From positions 79,344 to 143,343 of the forward strand of contig AJXE01000007.1 in assembly GCA_000263395.1 (NCBI GenBank): a stretch of DNA of 64,000 nt. Reading direction: 5' to 3'. Made by a program: the position numbers and the translations under genes. The notes below the pieces were generated by a model that saw nothing but the letters and a program-made list of their open reading frames with translations, searched no databases and was not told where the DNA came from. Source of the DNA: Stutzerimonas stutzeri TS44 (GTDB taxonomy: Bacteria; Pseudomonadota; Gammaproteobacteria; Pseudomonadales; Pseudomonadaceae). Numbering within the stretch: the stretch's first letter is position 1; every line of letters starts with the position of its first letter. Shown piece by piece: positions 52,591-60,186 of this stretch.

Positions 52591-53775
52591 ATGCATAAAC
52601 CAAGCGCGACGCTACTGATCATAGATGACGACGATGTGGTGCGGGCCAGCCTTGCAGCCTATCTGGATGACAGTGGTTTCCGCGTGCTGCAGGCCAGCAG
52701 CGGTCAGGAAGGCATGGCGCTGTTCGAGGCTGAGCAGCCCGATCTGGTGATCTGCGACCTGCGCATGCCGCAGATGGACGGCCTCGAACTGATTCGCCAG
52801 ATCAGCGAGCGCCAGACCGACCTGCCGGTCATCGTAGTATCCGGTGCCGGCGTCATGAGCGATGCGGTCGAGGCATTGCGCCTGGGCGCCGCCGACTATC
52901 TGATCAAGCCGCTGGAAGACCTGGCCGTGCTCGAGCACTCGGTGCGTCGCGCACTGGATCGTTCCCGTCTGCGCCTGGAAAACCGCCGCTATCGCGAGCA
53001 GCTGGAATCCGCCAACCGCGATCTGCAGGCCAGCCTGCACCTGCTGCAGGAAGACCAGGACGCCGGTCGTCAGGTACAGATGAACATGCTGCCGGTGACG
53101 CCCTGGAGCGCCGACGGTTTCGACTTCGCCCACCAGATCATTCCGTCGCTGTACCTGTCTGGCGATTTCGTCGACTACTTCCGCGTGGATGACCGGCGGA
53201 TCGGCTTCTACCTCGCCGACGTATCGGGGCACGGTGCGTCGTCGGCGTTCGTCACCGTACTGCTGAAGTTCATGACCACGCGGCTGCTCTACGAGTCGCG
53301 GCGCAGCGGCACGCTGCGCGAATTCAAGCCATCCGAAGTGCTCGATCACATCAACCGTGGGCTGATCAACTGCAAGCTGGGCAAGCACGTGACCATGCTC
53401 GGCGGGGTGATCGACATCGAGCGTGACGTGCTGCACTACAGCATCGGCGGGCACCTGCCGATGCCGGTGCTGTACACCGGCGGCGCTGCCCATTACCTGG
53501 AGGGACGCGGCTTGCCGGTAGGGCTGTTCGTCGAGGCGACCTATCAGGATTTCGAGCTGAAGCTCCCGGAATCCTTCAGCCTCACACTGCTCTCGGACGG
53601 CATTCTGGACCTTTTGCCAGGCGATACACTCAAAGAAAAAGAGTCGGCGTTGCCGGAATTGATCAGCGGCGCCGGTGGCACGCTGGATGGCCTACGCCGA
53701 GTCTTCGGCCTGGCCGAACTGGCGGACATGCCTGACGATATCGCCTTGCTGGTGTTGAGCAGGAACCTTGCATGA
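52591..53775 (+). CDS. rssB: Response regulator with PP2C-type phosphatase domain (RssB-like)
   Basis: 394 residues: receiver domain (1-125; acidic pocket DDDD, phospho-acceptor in LVICDLRMPQMDG, conserved Lys in YLIKPLEDL), a coiled-coil linker (~130-165) and a SpoIIE-like PP2C domain with SGDFVDYF, LADVSGHGASS and LLSDGILDLLPG. In pseudomonads this protein with RssC affects sigma-S. ATG at 52591 with TAGGA upstream. Overlaps rssC by 4 bases. Confidence 0.9.
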   Translation: MHKPSATLLIIDDDDVVRASLAAYLDDSGFRVLQASSGQEGMALFEAEQPDLVICDLRMPQMDGLELIRQISERQTDLPVIVVSGAGVMSDAVEALRLGAADYLIKPLEDLAVLEHSVRRALDRSRLRLENRRYREQLESANRDLQASLHLLQEDQDAGRQVQMNMLPVTPWSADGFDFAHQIIPSLYLSGDFVDYFRVDDRRIGFYLADVSGHGASSAFVTVLLKFMTTRLLYESRRSGTLREFKPSEVLDHINRGLINCKLGKHVTMLGGVIDIERDVLHYSIGGHLPMPVLYTGGAAHYLEGRGLPVGLFVEATYQDFELKLPESFSLTLLSDGILDLLPGDTLKEKESALPELISGAGGTLDGLRRVFGLAELADMPDDIALLVLSRNLA

Positions 53776-54254
53776 GTACGGGTAAGATCCAGTTCGCCGA
53801 GATGGACGGCACCTTCGTCCTCAAGTTCATCGGTGAAATCCGCCTGACGCTGTGTTCGGCGCTGGATGCCACCATCGACCGGATTTTCTCGGCGCTCAAT
53901 TTTTCCACCATCGTCATCGACCTGACGGAAAGCCGCAGCATCGACAGCACCACGCTGGGGTTGCTGGCCAAGCTGTCGATCCTGTCGCGGCAGAAGGTCG
54001 GCATGCTGCCGACCCTGGTGACTACCCACCCGGACATCACTCGTCTGCTGCAGTCGATGGGCTTCGATCAGGTGTTCAATATCGTCGACCGGCCGCTGCC
54101 GTGCCCGGAATGCCTGGCTGATCTGCCATCGCAGGACCAGTCCGAAGAGGTGGTGAAGGCCAAGGTGCTGGAGGCTCACCGCATCCTGATGAGCCTCAAC
54201 GAATCCAATCGCGAGGCCTTCCGTGACCTCGTCACCGCGTTGGAGCGTTCCTGA
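53772..54254 (+). CDS. rssC: STAS anti-anti-sigma factor (RssC-like)
   Basis: 160 residues; STAS domain in the first ~110 (DLTESRSIDSTTLGLLAKLS, with the phosphorylatable serine in RSIDSTTLG), then a C-terminal tail with EVVKAKVLEAHRIL. The natural substrate of the upstream PP2C phosphatase is likely this serine (inference from ATGA coupling and family logic). It ends one base before the convergent tal stop. Confidence 0.87.
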   Translation: MSTGKIQFAEMDGTFVLKFIGEIRLTLCSALDATIDRIFSALNFSTIVIDLTESRSIDSTTLGLLAKLSILSRQKVGMLPTLVTTHPDITRLLQSMGFDQVFNIVDRPLPCPECLADLPSQDQSEEVVKAKVLEAHRILMSLNESNREAFRDLVTALERS

Positions 54255-55181
54255 TCAGGCGAGCGCCTTGAGCAGGGCTTCGAGTTTTTCCTGATCGCGG
54301 GCGAACTGGCGGATACCTTCGGCCAGCTTCTCGGTCGCCATCGCATCCTCGTTCAAGCCCCAGCGGAAGCTGGCTTCATCCAGGCTGATGCGCGGCTCGC
54401 TGCCACGTCCCGGCGCCAGGCGGCGTTCCAGCGTGCCGCTAGCCTCGCCGAGCTGGCCGAGCAGCTCGGGGCTGATGGTCAGCCGATCGCAGCCGGCCAG
54501 TGCCTCGATCTGGCCAACGTTGCGGAAGCTCGCCCCCATCACCACCGTCGCGTAGCCGTGTGCCTTGTAGTAGTCGTAGATGCGACTGACCGATTGCACG
54601 CCCGGATCTTCGACACTCTCATAGTCGCGGCCTTCGTGTTTCTTGTGCCAGTCGTAGATGCGACCGACGAACGGCGAGATCAGGAAGACGCCGGCCTCGG
54701 CGCAGGCCACCGCCTGGGTGAAGGAGAACAGCAGGGTGAGATTGGTCTGGATGCCGGCTTTCTCCAGCTGCTCGGCGGCGCGGATGCCTTCCCAGGTGGA
54801 AGCAATCTTGATCAGCACGCGTTCGCGGCCGATGCCCGCCTGCTCGTAGAGACCGATCAGGCGCTCGGCGCGCTGGATCATCGCCTGGCTGTCGAAGGAC
54901 AGGCGCGCATCCACTTCGGTGGAGATGCGGCCCGGGATCAGCTTGAGGATTTCCTGCCCCACGGCCACGGCGAACAGGTCGCAGGCCAGTCCGACGTCGC
55001 CCTGGCAGCGGCTCATGGCGGACTTGAGGTGCTCGGCGTAGCGCGGCAGCGCGGCGGCCTTGAGCAGCAGCGACGGATTGGTGGTGGCGTCCACCGGTTG
55101 CAGATGGGCGATGGCATCGATGTCGCCGGTGTCGGCGACGACGGTGGTGAACTGCTTGAGTTGTTCCAGCTTGGAAGTCAT
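54255..55181 (-). CDS. tal: Transaldolase
   Basis: Pentose-phosphate enzyme moving a dihydroxyacetone unit. 308 residues, TalB type. Schiff-base lysine in [17 protein letters not shown], and [14 protein letters not shown] near the N-terminus. Convergent with rssC without spacer. Confidence 0.97.
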   Translation of the reverse strand: MTSKLEQLKQFTTVVADTGDIDAIAHLQPVDATTNPSLLLKAAALPRYAEHLKSAMSRCQGDVGLACDLFAVAVGQEILKLIPGRISTEVDARLSFDSQAMIQRAERLIGLYEQAGIGRERVLIKIASTWEGIRAAEQLEKAGIQTNLTLLFSFTQAVACAEAGVFLISPFVGRIYDWHKKHEGRDYESVEDPGVQSVSRIYDYYKAHGYATVVMGASFRNVGQIEALAGCDRLTISPELLGQLGEASGTLERRLAPGRGSEPRISLDEASFRWGLNEDAMATEKLAEGIRQFARDQEKLEALLKALA

Positions 55182-55311
55182 GAAAGAGAAGGCTCCGTCC
55201 AGTGAATGAGCATGACCTTACCCGAGCGCAGCGGCCCGCTACAACGGGCCGATGGTCACGGATACGCGTGCTTTGATGGAACTGGGGAGGCAGCGTTCCC
55301 TGGGGCGGCGA

Positions 55312-56328
55312 TCAATGCCCGTCGAGCAGGGCGGCAGCCTGGTCGAACAGCGCGAGCGGGTCGGTGGCCTTGTGGATATCCGCCGAGAGCATCTGACGAA
55401 AGCGCCGCGCACCGGCAAAGCCCGAGCCCAGCCCGAGTACGTGGCGGGTCACATGATGCATCGTGCCGCCGCTCGCCAGGTGCTGTTCGATGTACGGACG
55501 CATGGCGCGCAACGCCTGCGCGCGGCTGATGACCGGCGTGCTGCTGCCGAACAGCCGCTGATCCACCTGCGCCAGCAGATAGGGGTTGTGGTACGCCTCG
55601 CGGCCGAGCATGACGCCATCGAAGGTGCGCAGATGCGCTTCGCACTCGTCGAGCGTCTTGATCCCGCCGTTGAGGATGATTTCCAGGTCGGGAAAGTCCC
55701 GTTTCAGCTGCGCGGCCACGTCATAGCGCAGCGGCGGCACCTCGCGATTCTCCTTTGGCGAAAGACCTTCGAGGATGGCGATGCGCGCGTGTACGGTGAA
55801 ACTGCGGCAGCCGGCGTCGCGCACCTGACCGACGAAATCACAGAGTTCGGCATAGCTGTCGCGGCCGTTGATGCCGATCCGGTGCTTGACCGTCACCTCG
55901 ATGCCGACGCTGTCGCGCATGGCCTTCACGCAGTCGGCGACCAGCGCCGGATGGGCCATCAGGCAGGCGCCGATCATGTTGTTCTGCACGCGATCGCTGG
56001 GACAGCCGACGTTGAGATTGACCTCGTCGTAACCGGCGGTCTCGGCCATCTTCGCGCATATCGCCAGGTCCGCCGCATCGCTGCCGCCCAACTGCAGCGC
56101 CAGCGGGTGCTCGCACGCGTCGTAGCGCAGGTAGCGCGCCGCGTCACCGTGAATCAGCGCGCCGGTGGTGACCATCTCGGTGTAGAGCAGGGCGTGGCGC
56201 GACAACTGGCGCAGGAAGTACCGGCAGTGGCGATCCGTCCAGTCCATCATCGGCGCGACGGAGAAGCGTCGGAATCCTGAAGTGCCCGTTTTTAAAGACT
56301 TTGAGGTAATATTTGCTTCTTTAGTCAT
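55312..56328 (-). CDS. dusA: tRNA-dihydrouridine synthase A, 5' end replaced by an inserted element
   Basis: FMN enzyme making dihydrouridine in the tRNA D loop. 338 residues; catalytic cysteine in LNVGCPSDRVQ, FMN site and VAPMMDWTDRHCRYF are intact. The first ~19 residues (MTKEANITSKSLKTGTSGF) are encoded by AT-rich DNA, while the rest has host composition. The change falls at about 56275-56285. dusA 5' ends are a known insertion site for integrases, and such elements restore a start codon, as seems to have happened here. Confidence 0.93.
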   Translation of the reverse strand: MTKEANITSKSLKTGTSGFRRFSVAPMMDWTDRHCRYFLRQLSRHALLYTEMVTTGALIHGDAARYLRYDACEHPLALQLGGSDAADLAICAKMAETAGYDEVNLNVGCPSDRVQNNMIGACLMAHPALVADCVKAMRDSVGIEVTVKHRIGINGRDSYAELCDFVGQVRDAGCRSFTVHARIAILEGLSPKENREVPPLRYDVAAQLKRDFPDLEIILNGGIKTLDECEAHLRTFDGVMLGREAYHNPYLLAQVDQRLFGSSTPVISRAQALRAMRPYIEQHLASGGTMHHVTRHVLGLGSGFAGARRFRQMLSADIHKATDPLALFDQAAALLDGH

Positions 56329-56379
56329 CTACGCGCTACCAACGTATTTTCAGGGGTTTCAGGGCATTTATTAAACCCA

Positions 56380-56419
56380 GGTGGTACGCTGTACCACCAA
56401 GATACCAGTATGTACCACC
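56380..56419. repeat. GTACCACC repeats upstream of the integrase
   Basis: GGTGGTAC-GCT-GTACCACC (56380-56398) is a perfect inverted repeat, and a third GTACCACC stands at 56412-56419, exactly 21 bases (two helix turns) after the second. Placed between dusA and the integrase, they look like arm-type integrase or excisionase sites. Confidence 0.55.
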
Positions 56420-56434
56420 GGTCAGAGCACTCGC

Positions 56435-57589
56435 ATGGCAACGATTCGAGCCCGTAAACGAGCCGATGGCTCTATGAGCTATACCGCACAGATCCGACTC
56501 AAGAAGAACGGGCAGCAGGTTCATACCGAAAGCATGACCTTTTCTCGCAAAAAAGCGGCCGAAGCGTGGGCTAAGCGACGAGAAACGGAGCTAGCTGAGC
56601 CAGGTGCCATTCAGCGGGCACGGCATAAGGGCGTTCAACTGTCGGACATAATCGACAAGTATCTAGAGGAGGTGGGCAGAGCCCGCCCGCTGGGTAAGAC
56701 GAAGAAAGCCACCTTGGCTGCCATTGCGAAGACCACACTGGGTACCAAGACTGATCGCGAGCTCAATAGCCAAGTACTGGTCGATTATGCGCTATGGCGC
56801 ATGAGTCCTGAAGGGGGAGGCGTCAAACCCCAGACCGTGGGTAATGATTTAGCCCATCTGGGGGCCGTTCTATCGGTAGCGCGGCCCGCATGGGGTTACG
56901 AGGTTGATGGTATATGCATGGTAGAGGCCCGTCGTGTCCTCTCCAAGCTAGGCTACAGGCTTAAAAGCCAGGAGCGGGACCGTCGTCCCACTATGGCAGA
57001 GCTGGACAAGCTACTTCAGCGTTTCCAAGAAGTGCTTCGCCCGCGCCCTACCTCGATACATATGCCAAAAGTTATGGCGTTTGCTCTATTCTCAACTCGC
57101 CGCCAAGAGGAGATTGTTCGGATCCGGTGGGACGATTTAGACCCTTCACGAAAGGCGGTCTTGGTACGGGATATGAAAAACCCGGGAGATAAATGGGGAA
57201 ATGACGTTTGGTGCCGTCTCCCTGATGAAGCCTGGGCAATAGTTCAGAGCATGCCTCGTGAATACCAAGAGATCTTTCCTTACACCACTGACGCTATCCA
57301 AGGGGCCTGGATGCGTGCGGTCGAACGGGCCGGTATAAAAGATCTTCACTTTCACGACTTGCGACATGAAGGGATCAGCCGTCTATTCGAACTGGGGTGG
57401 GATATCCCTGCGGTAGCTAGCGTATCAGGCCACAGAGACTGGAACTCGCTCAGACGTTATACGCATCTGCATGGTGACGGAGATCGATATACGGGTTGGT
57501 GCTGGCTGCCTACGATTATAGATATGAAGGTTTCTTTTGGGGTTTGGGTGTCGAGAAGAAAGTCAACCAATACGGCGAACACCGTTTAA
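56435..57589 (+). CDS. Tyrosine-type integrase of the dusA element
   Basis: Site-specific recombinase that probably inserts and excises the element. 384 residues from MATIRARKRADGSMSY: N-terminal SAM-like/arm-binding region, then the catalytic domain with STRRQEEIVRIRWDD (first Arg), HFHDLRHEGISRLF (His-x-x-Arg), SGHRDW (His) and RRYTHL (Tyr nucleophile). All key residues are present. The frame opens at 56381, but that start lies in the repeats. The last 27 bases overlap the convergent PrtN-like gene. Confidence 0.9.
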   Translation: MATIRARKRADGSMSYTAQIRLKKNGQQVHTESMTFSRKKAAEAWAKRRETELAEPGAIQRARHKGVQLSDIIDKYLEEVGRARPLGKTKKATLAAIAKTTLGTKTDRELNSQVLVDYALWRMSPEGGGVKPQTVGNDLAHLGAVLSVARPAWGYEVDGICMVEARRVLSKLGYRLKSQERDRRPTMAELDKLLQRFQEVLRPRPTSIHMPKVMAFALFSTRRQEEIVRIRWDDLDPSRKAVLVRDMKNPGDKWGNDVWCRLPDEAWAIVQSMPREYQEIFPYTTDAIQGAWMRAVERAGIKDLHFHDLRHEGISRLFELGWDIPAVASVSGHRDWNSLRRYTHLHGDGDRYTGWCWLPTIIDMKVSFGVWVSRRKSTNTANTV

Positions 57590-57838
57590 TTTTTGATACT
57601 CTTCTAACGCCTCGGCATGCCGCTTATCCAAGTAGGCGGCCAAGTCTGACAAGTGAATACCTTTTGTACTTTTCTGGCTGCATTCTATTCGCATCAAAGG
57701 GATTTTGATCTGGCCTGCAAGCACCTTCCGTTGGAACATTTCTGGAGTAAGGTGCATAAAGTAGTCACGGCAGATGTCCTCCAAGGGGATTACAGCTTTG
57801 CCGTTGTACTGAGCCATGAGTAGAAAGAAGGTGTTCAT
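57563..57838 (-). CDS. PrtN-family (pyocin activator-like) regulator
   Basis: 91 residues. MNTFFLLMAQYNGKAVIPLED, CRDYFMHLTPEMFQRKV and IKIPLMRIECSQKSTKGIHL closely follow the PyocinActivator PrtN family, a small DNA-binding group. In pyocin-producing Pseudomonas PrtN turns on pyocin genes; in an integrative element it may act as an excision or transfer regulator (inference). Start overlaps the stop of a 38-codon frame (57835-57951) by ATGA. Convergent with the integrase. Confidence 0.85.
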   Translation of the reverse strand: MNTFFLLMAQYNGKAVIPLEDICRDYFMHLTPEMFQRKVLAGQIKIPLMRIECSQKSTKGIHLSDLAAYLDKRHAEALEEYQKLNGVRRIG

Positions 57839-57951
57839 TCTGGCGCCTCATGACGAAGTTTGGCGAAACTAGCAAACCAATTGACCTTGTTGGTGCTGCT
57901 GGTATAGGTGGGATTGTTCACGTCGCGCTCTAGTTGCTCGATTTTCCTCAT
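57835..57951 (-). CDS. Small 38-residue open frame upstream of the PrtN-like gene
   Basis: Reads MRKIEQLERDVNNPTYTSS and ends LRHEAPE. Its TGA overlaps the ATG of the PrtN-like gene, which suggests translational coupling. No good ribosome site is seen and no family is recognised, so this could be chance. Confidence 0.4.
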   Translation of the reverse strand: MRKIEQLERDVNNPTYTSSTNKVNWFASFAKLRHEAPE

Positions 57952-57992
57952 TTTTATATGGTTGGAATGAGTCGTTTCCTCTCAAATTAGCC

Positions 57993-58016
57993 TATCGACG
58001 AAATTAGACGTCGATA
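57993..58016. promoter_or_regulatory. Inverted repeat, candidate operator
   Basis: TATCGACG and CGTCGATA separated by 8 bases, in the space between the PrtN-like gene (minus) and the phosphoesterase gene (plus). Placement and symmetry fit a repressor or activator site. Confidence 0.45.
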
Positions 58017-58112
58017 AGTGCTATTTTTCTGCTTTGGAGCGATTACTGTCCGTTCGTTGCTCCGCGTATGCGGAGATTGGGTTGGGGTTGCCTCAGTACA
58101 CCAGGAGAACCG

Positions 58113-58853
58113 ATGCGAATTCATATTCTCTCAGACCTGCACAACGAGTTTGAGGTCTTCATGCCGGAGGTGCATAACGCGGATCTGGTCATATTGGCGG
58201 GCGACATTGATCTCGGTATCAGAGGAATCGAATGGGCCCGAACTGCTTTCACATGCCCTGTGCTGTATGTGCCTGGAAATCATGAGTACTACCGGGGCCA
58301 CCTCGAAAAAACGTTTGAGGCGATGCAGGCGGCCGCTGATGAGCGAGTTCGCGTCATGGATCACGATGAAGTTGTGATAGGAGGAGTGCGTTTTTTGGGG
58401 GCAACAATGTGGACTGACTTCGCTGCCACAGGGCACCGATCTGTAGCCGCGCGGAGCGCTCAACAGACCTTGAGTGACTTCCGTCAGATTCGGACAGAAA
58501 ACTTCCGGCGCATCAAGCCGCAAGATTTGATCAAGAAATCTACTGCAACGCGGGAATGGCTTGGCGGCATGCTTGCAAAACGACATGAAGGGCCGACGGT
58601 AGTAATCACCCATCACGCACCAACTCTCAGGTCACTTGAGGAAAGTCCATATGCAGGGACGATCTTAGACGCGGCTTTCGCAAACCAATGGGAAGACTTG
58701 ATGGGCTCTGACCGCGTGGCCCTATGGGTGCATGGTCACACACATACGTCCGTTGATTACATAGTGGAGGGTACCCGGATAGTCTCCAACCAAAGAGGAT
58801 ATCCTAAAGAAGAGTCAGGTTTTCGACCGGCACTTGTTATAGAGCTTTGCTAG
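58113..58853 (+). CDS. Calcineurin-type metallophosphoesterase
   Basis: 246 residues with all metal-site motifs of the superfamily: SDLHNEF, AGDIDLG, GNHEYY, THHAPT and HGHTH. Start ATG at 58113 with CAGGAG upstream; no signal peptide, so cytoplasmic. Substrate unknown; such enzymes act on nucleic acids, nucleotides or phosphoproteins. Cargo gene of the element. Confidence 0.88.
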   Translation: MRIHILSDLHNEFEVFMPEVHNADLVILAGDIDLGIRGIEWARTAFTCPVLYVPGNHEYYRGHLEKTFEAMQAAADERVRVMDHDEVVIGGVRFLGATMWTDFAATGHRSVAARSAQQTLSDFRQIRTENFRRIKPQDLIKKSTATREWLGGMLAKRHEGPTVVITHHAPTLRSLEESPYAGTILDAAFANQWEDLMGSDRVALWVHGHTHTSVDYIVEGTRIVSNQRGYPKEESGFRPALVIELC

Positions 58854-58987
58854 TAGACCCTTGCTCTAGTCGCCGTCTATCCGCTGTTAGTTTGCCGTTA
58901 TTGAGAGTCGTCTACCGTACGTTCTGTCCTGCAAGTGCAAGACTTCGATCGCAACGTGCCGGCCGGCGGTAGCCTTTCTTTGCAAGC
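58854..58987. other. Non-coding stretch after the phosphoesterase gene
   Basis: First part of a 690-base stretch without a convincing gene. Nothing recognised here before the tandem repeats begin at 58988. Confidence 0.5.
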
Positions 58988-59354
58988 GGCTTACCCAAAA
59001 CCTACATCAATAGCAGTTTCCATGTGGAAATTCTCACTCAGCCCCTAGTCTTCGCGGACACATTGTCCGCGGTCATGAGCGATGACTAAGTATGATCCAC
59101 TGCTACCCCAGGCATCGCCAGAGAAGGGCGCTAGAAGATATGTGCAGTGGTAGCTATTGCTGTTAGTGGCTTATCCCAAACTGCGGATCAATAGCGGTTT
59201 CCATGTGGAAAGTCTCACCCAGCGTGTGGTTGTCGCGGACACGCATCAATTTTCCGTGATGTTGAACGATGGCTGAGTGTGATCCACTGCTACCCTGGGC
59301 ATCGCCGGAGAAAGGCGTTAGTAGATATGTACAGCGGTAGCTATCGCTGCTAGC
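58988..59354. repeat. Two imperfect 180-base tandem repeats
   Basis: Units 58988-59167 and 59168-59354 align over their whole length. Shared stretches include TCCATGTGGAAA, CGCGGACAC, GATCCACTGCTACC and GGCATCGCC, and both have GCTACC with GGTAGC further on, able to form a stem. Differences are mostly substitutions. A 111-codon frame on the minus strand (59163-59498) crosses unit 2 but is not matched by an open frame in unit 1, so the repeat is probably not coding. Confidence 0.7.
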
Positions 59355-59413
59355 GCATTTGCGGCGGTCAGTATGCGCAAAAAATGCACCTGCTTCCCTA
59401 CTGATATGATGGG

Positions 59414-59433
59414 CACCTCGCGATCGCGAGGTG
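59414..59433. promoter_or_regulatory. Perfect 20-base palindrome, candidate operator
   Basis: CACCTCGCGATCGCGAGGTG. A related palindrome, CCCGCGATATCGCAGG (59525-59540), stands just before the AbrB-like gene, sharing the CC-n-GCGAT and ATCGC-n-GG halves. Together they could be operators for that gene. Confidence 0.45.
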
Positions 59434-59544
59434 GAATTACAATTTGCACTGTAGGGCATCGCGACCGCCCCAATGCACCTGAATTCTGCCCGTAACAACG
59501 TATTATTTCGGTCGTAGACCTAAGCCCGCGATATCGCAGGCATC

Positions 59545-59784
59545 ATGACGCTGGATCAAGGAATGGGCACTAAACAAGTAATTATCGAGGACTGGGATGG
59601 TGATAGTGCTATCCGCACTCCCGCTGAAGCACTCCAAGAGCTGGGTATCGGCGTTGGCGACACTCTATACGTGATTGAGGAGTACGTTGGCACTACACGA
59701 TGCATTTTACTCAGCAAAACTCCAAAGATTCCAGATCGTACTGATGAGCTGGTTGCTCACTGGAATCGTGTAGGTAGCGAATAA
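59545..59784 (+). CDS. AbrB/MazE-like small protein
   Basis: 79 residues. KQVIIEDWDGDSAIRTPAEA and LQELGIGVGDTLYVIEEY resemble the swapped-hairpin AbrB/MazE DNA-binding domain of antitoxins (W-G-D-S-A-x-R-x-P pattern), followed by a short tail with WNRVG. An antitoxin role would need a toxin partner, and none is evident downstream. Start ATG 59545; ATG at 59563 is possible. Confidence 0.65.
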   Translation: MTLDQGMGTKQVIIEDWDGDSAIRTPAEALQELGIGVGDTLYVIEEYVGTTRCILLSKTPKIPDRTDELVAHWNRVGSE

Positions 59785-60186
59785 AGGACGATCACAGTGA
59801 GCAGGATTTGGCCAGTAGCTGCTTCGCCAGCTTCCCCCTTCCGGCCAGTAGTAGCCATTTTAGGGCAAAGGAAAATTAATCCATCCCCTTCGACTCAACA
59901 AGCGAAGAAGTCTATCGGATTCGCGCACTGCTTGAGATGGCGACTGGGGGTACTTTTGACACCATCGCAGGCGAAGCACTTGGCTCCTTCGAGAACCACA
60001 GCAAATGCCGTAGCGGTAGGGATTGCGAATCGTTGGTTTGAAAGCAACGCTAGCGCAATAACGATCAATTGAATCTTCTACGCTGGATTCTGCATCTGCA
60101 ATCCACTGGCTGATCTCAAACCGGAAATGGTGGCAGCTTGATATTTCTCCGGGGTAATCTCACTGCTCACGGCAGGGAGAGACCGT
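59785..60186. other. Gap with a possible gene remnant
   Basis: About 400 bases. In one frame 59880-60041 reads SEEVYRIRALLEMATGGTF, then DTIAGEALGSFENHSK, protein-like but with a stop just before it and no start; it may be the tail of a decayed gene. An overlapping frame from GTG 59797 (91 codons) has unlikely composition. A stretch at 59825-59852 matches the DNA beside the second recombinase. Confidence 0.4.

Noticed and set aside
58988..59354. CRISPR array
   Set aside because: Only two long, diverged units without short regular repeats or spacers.
59163..59498. 111-codon frame on the minus strand
   Set aside because: Lies across a tandem repeat unit; the other unit has no matching open frame, no ribosome site and no family resemblance.
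59797..60072. 91-codon frame from GTG
   Set aside because: Composition unlike a protein, and another frame in the same DNA looks more protein-like.
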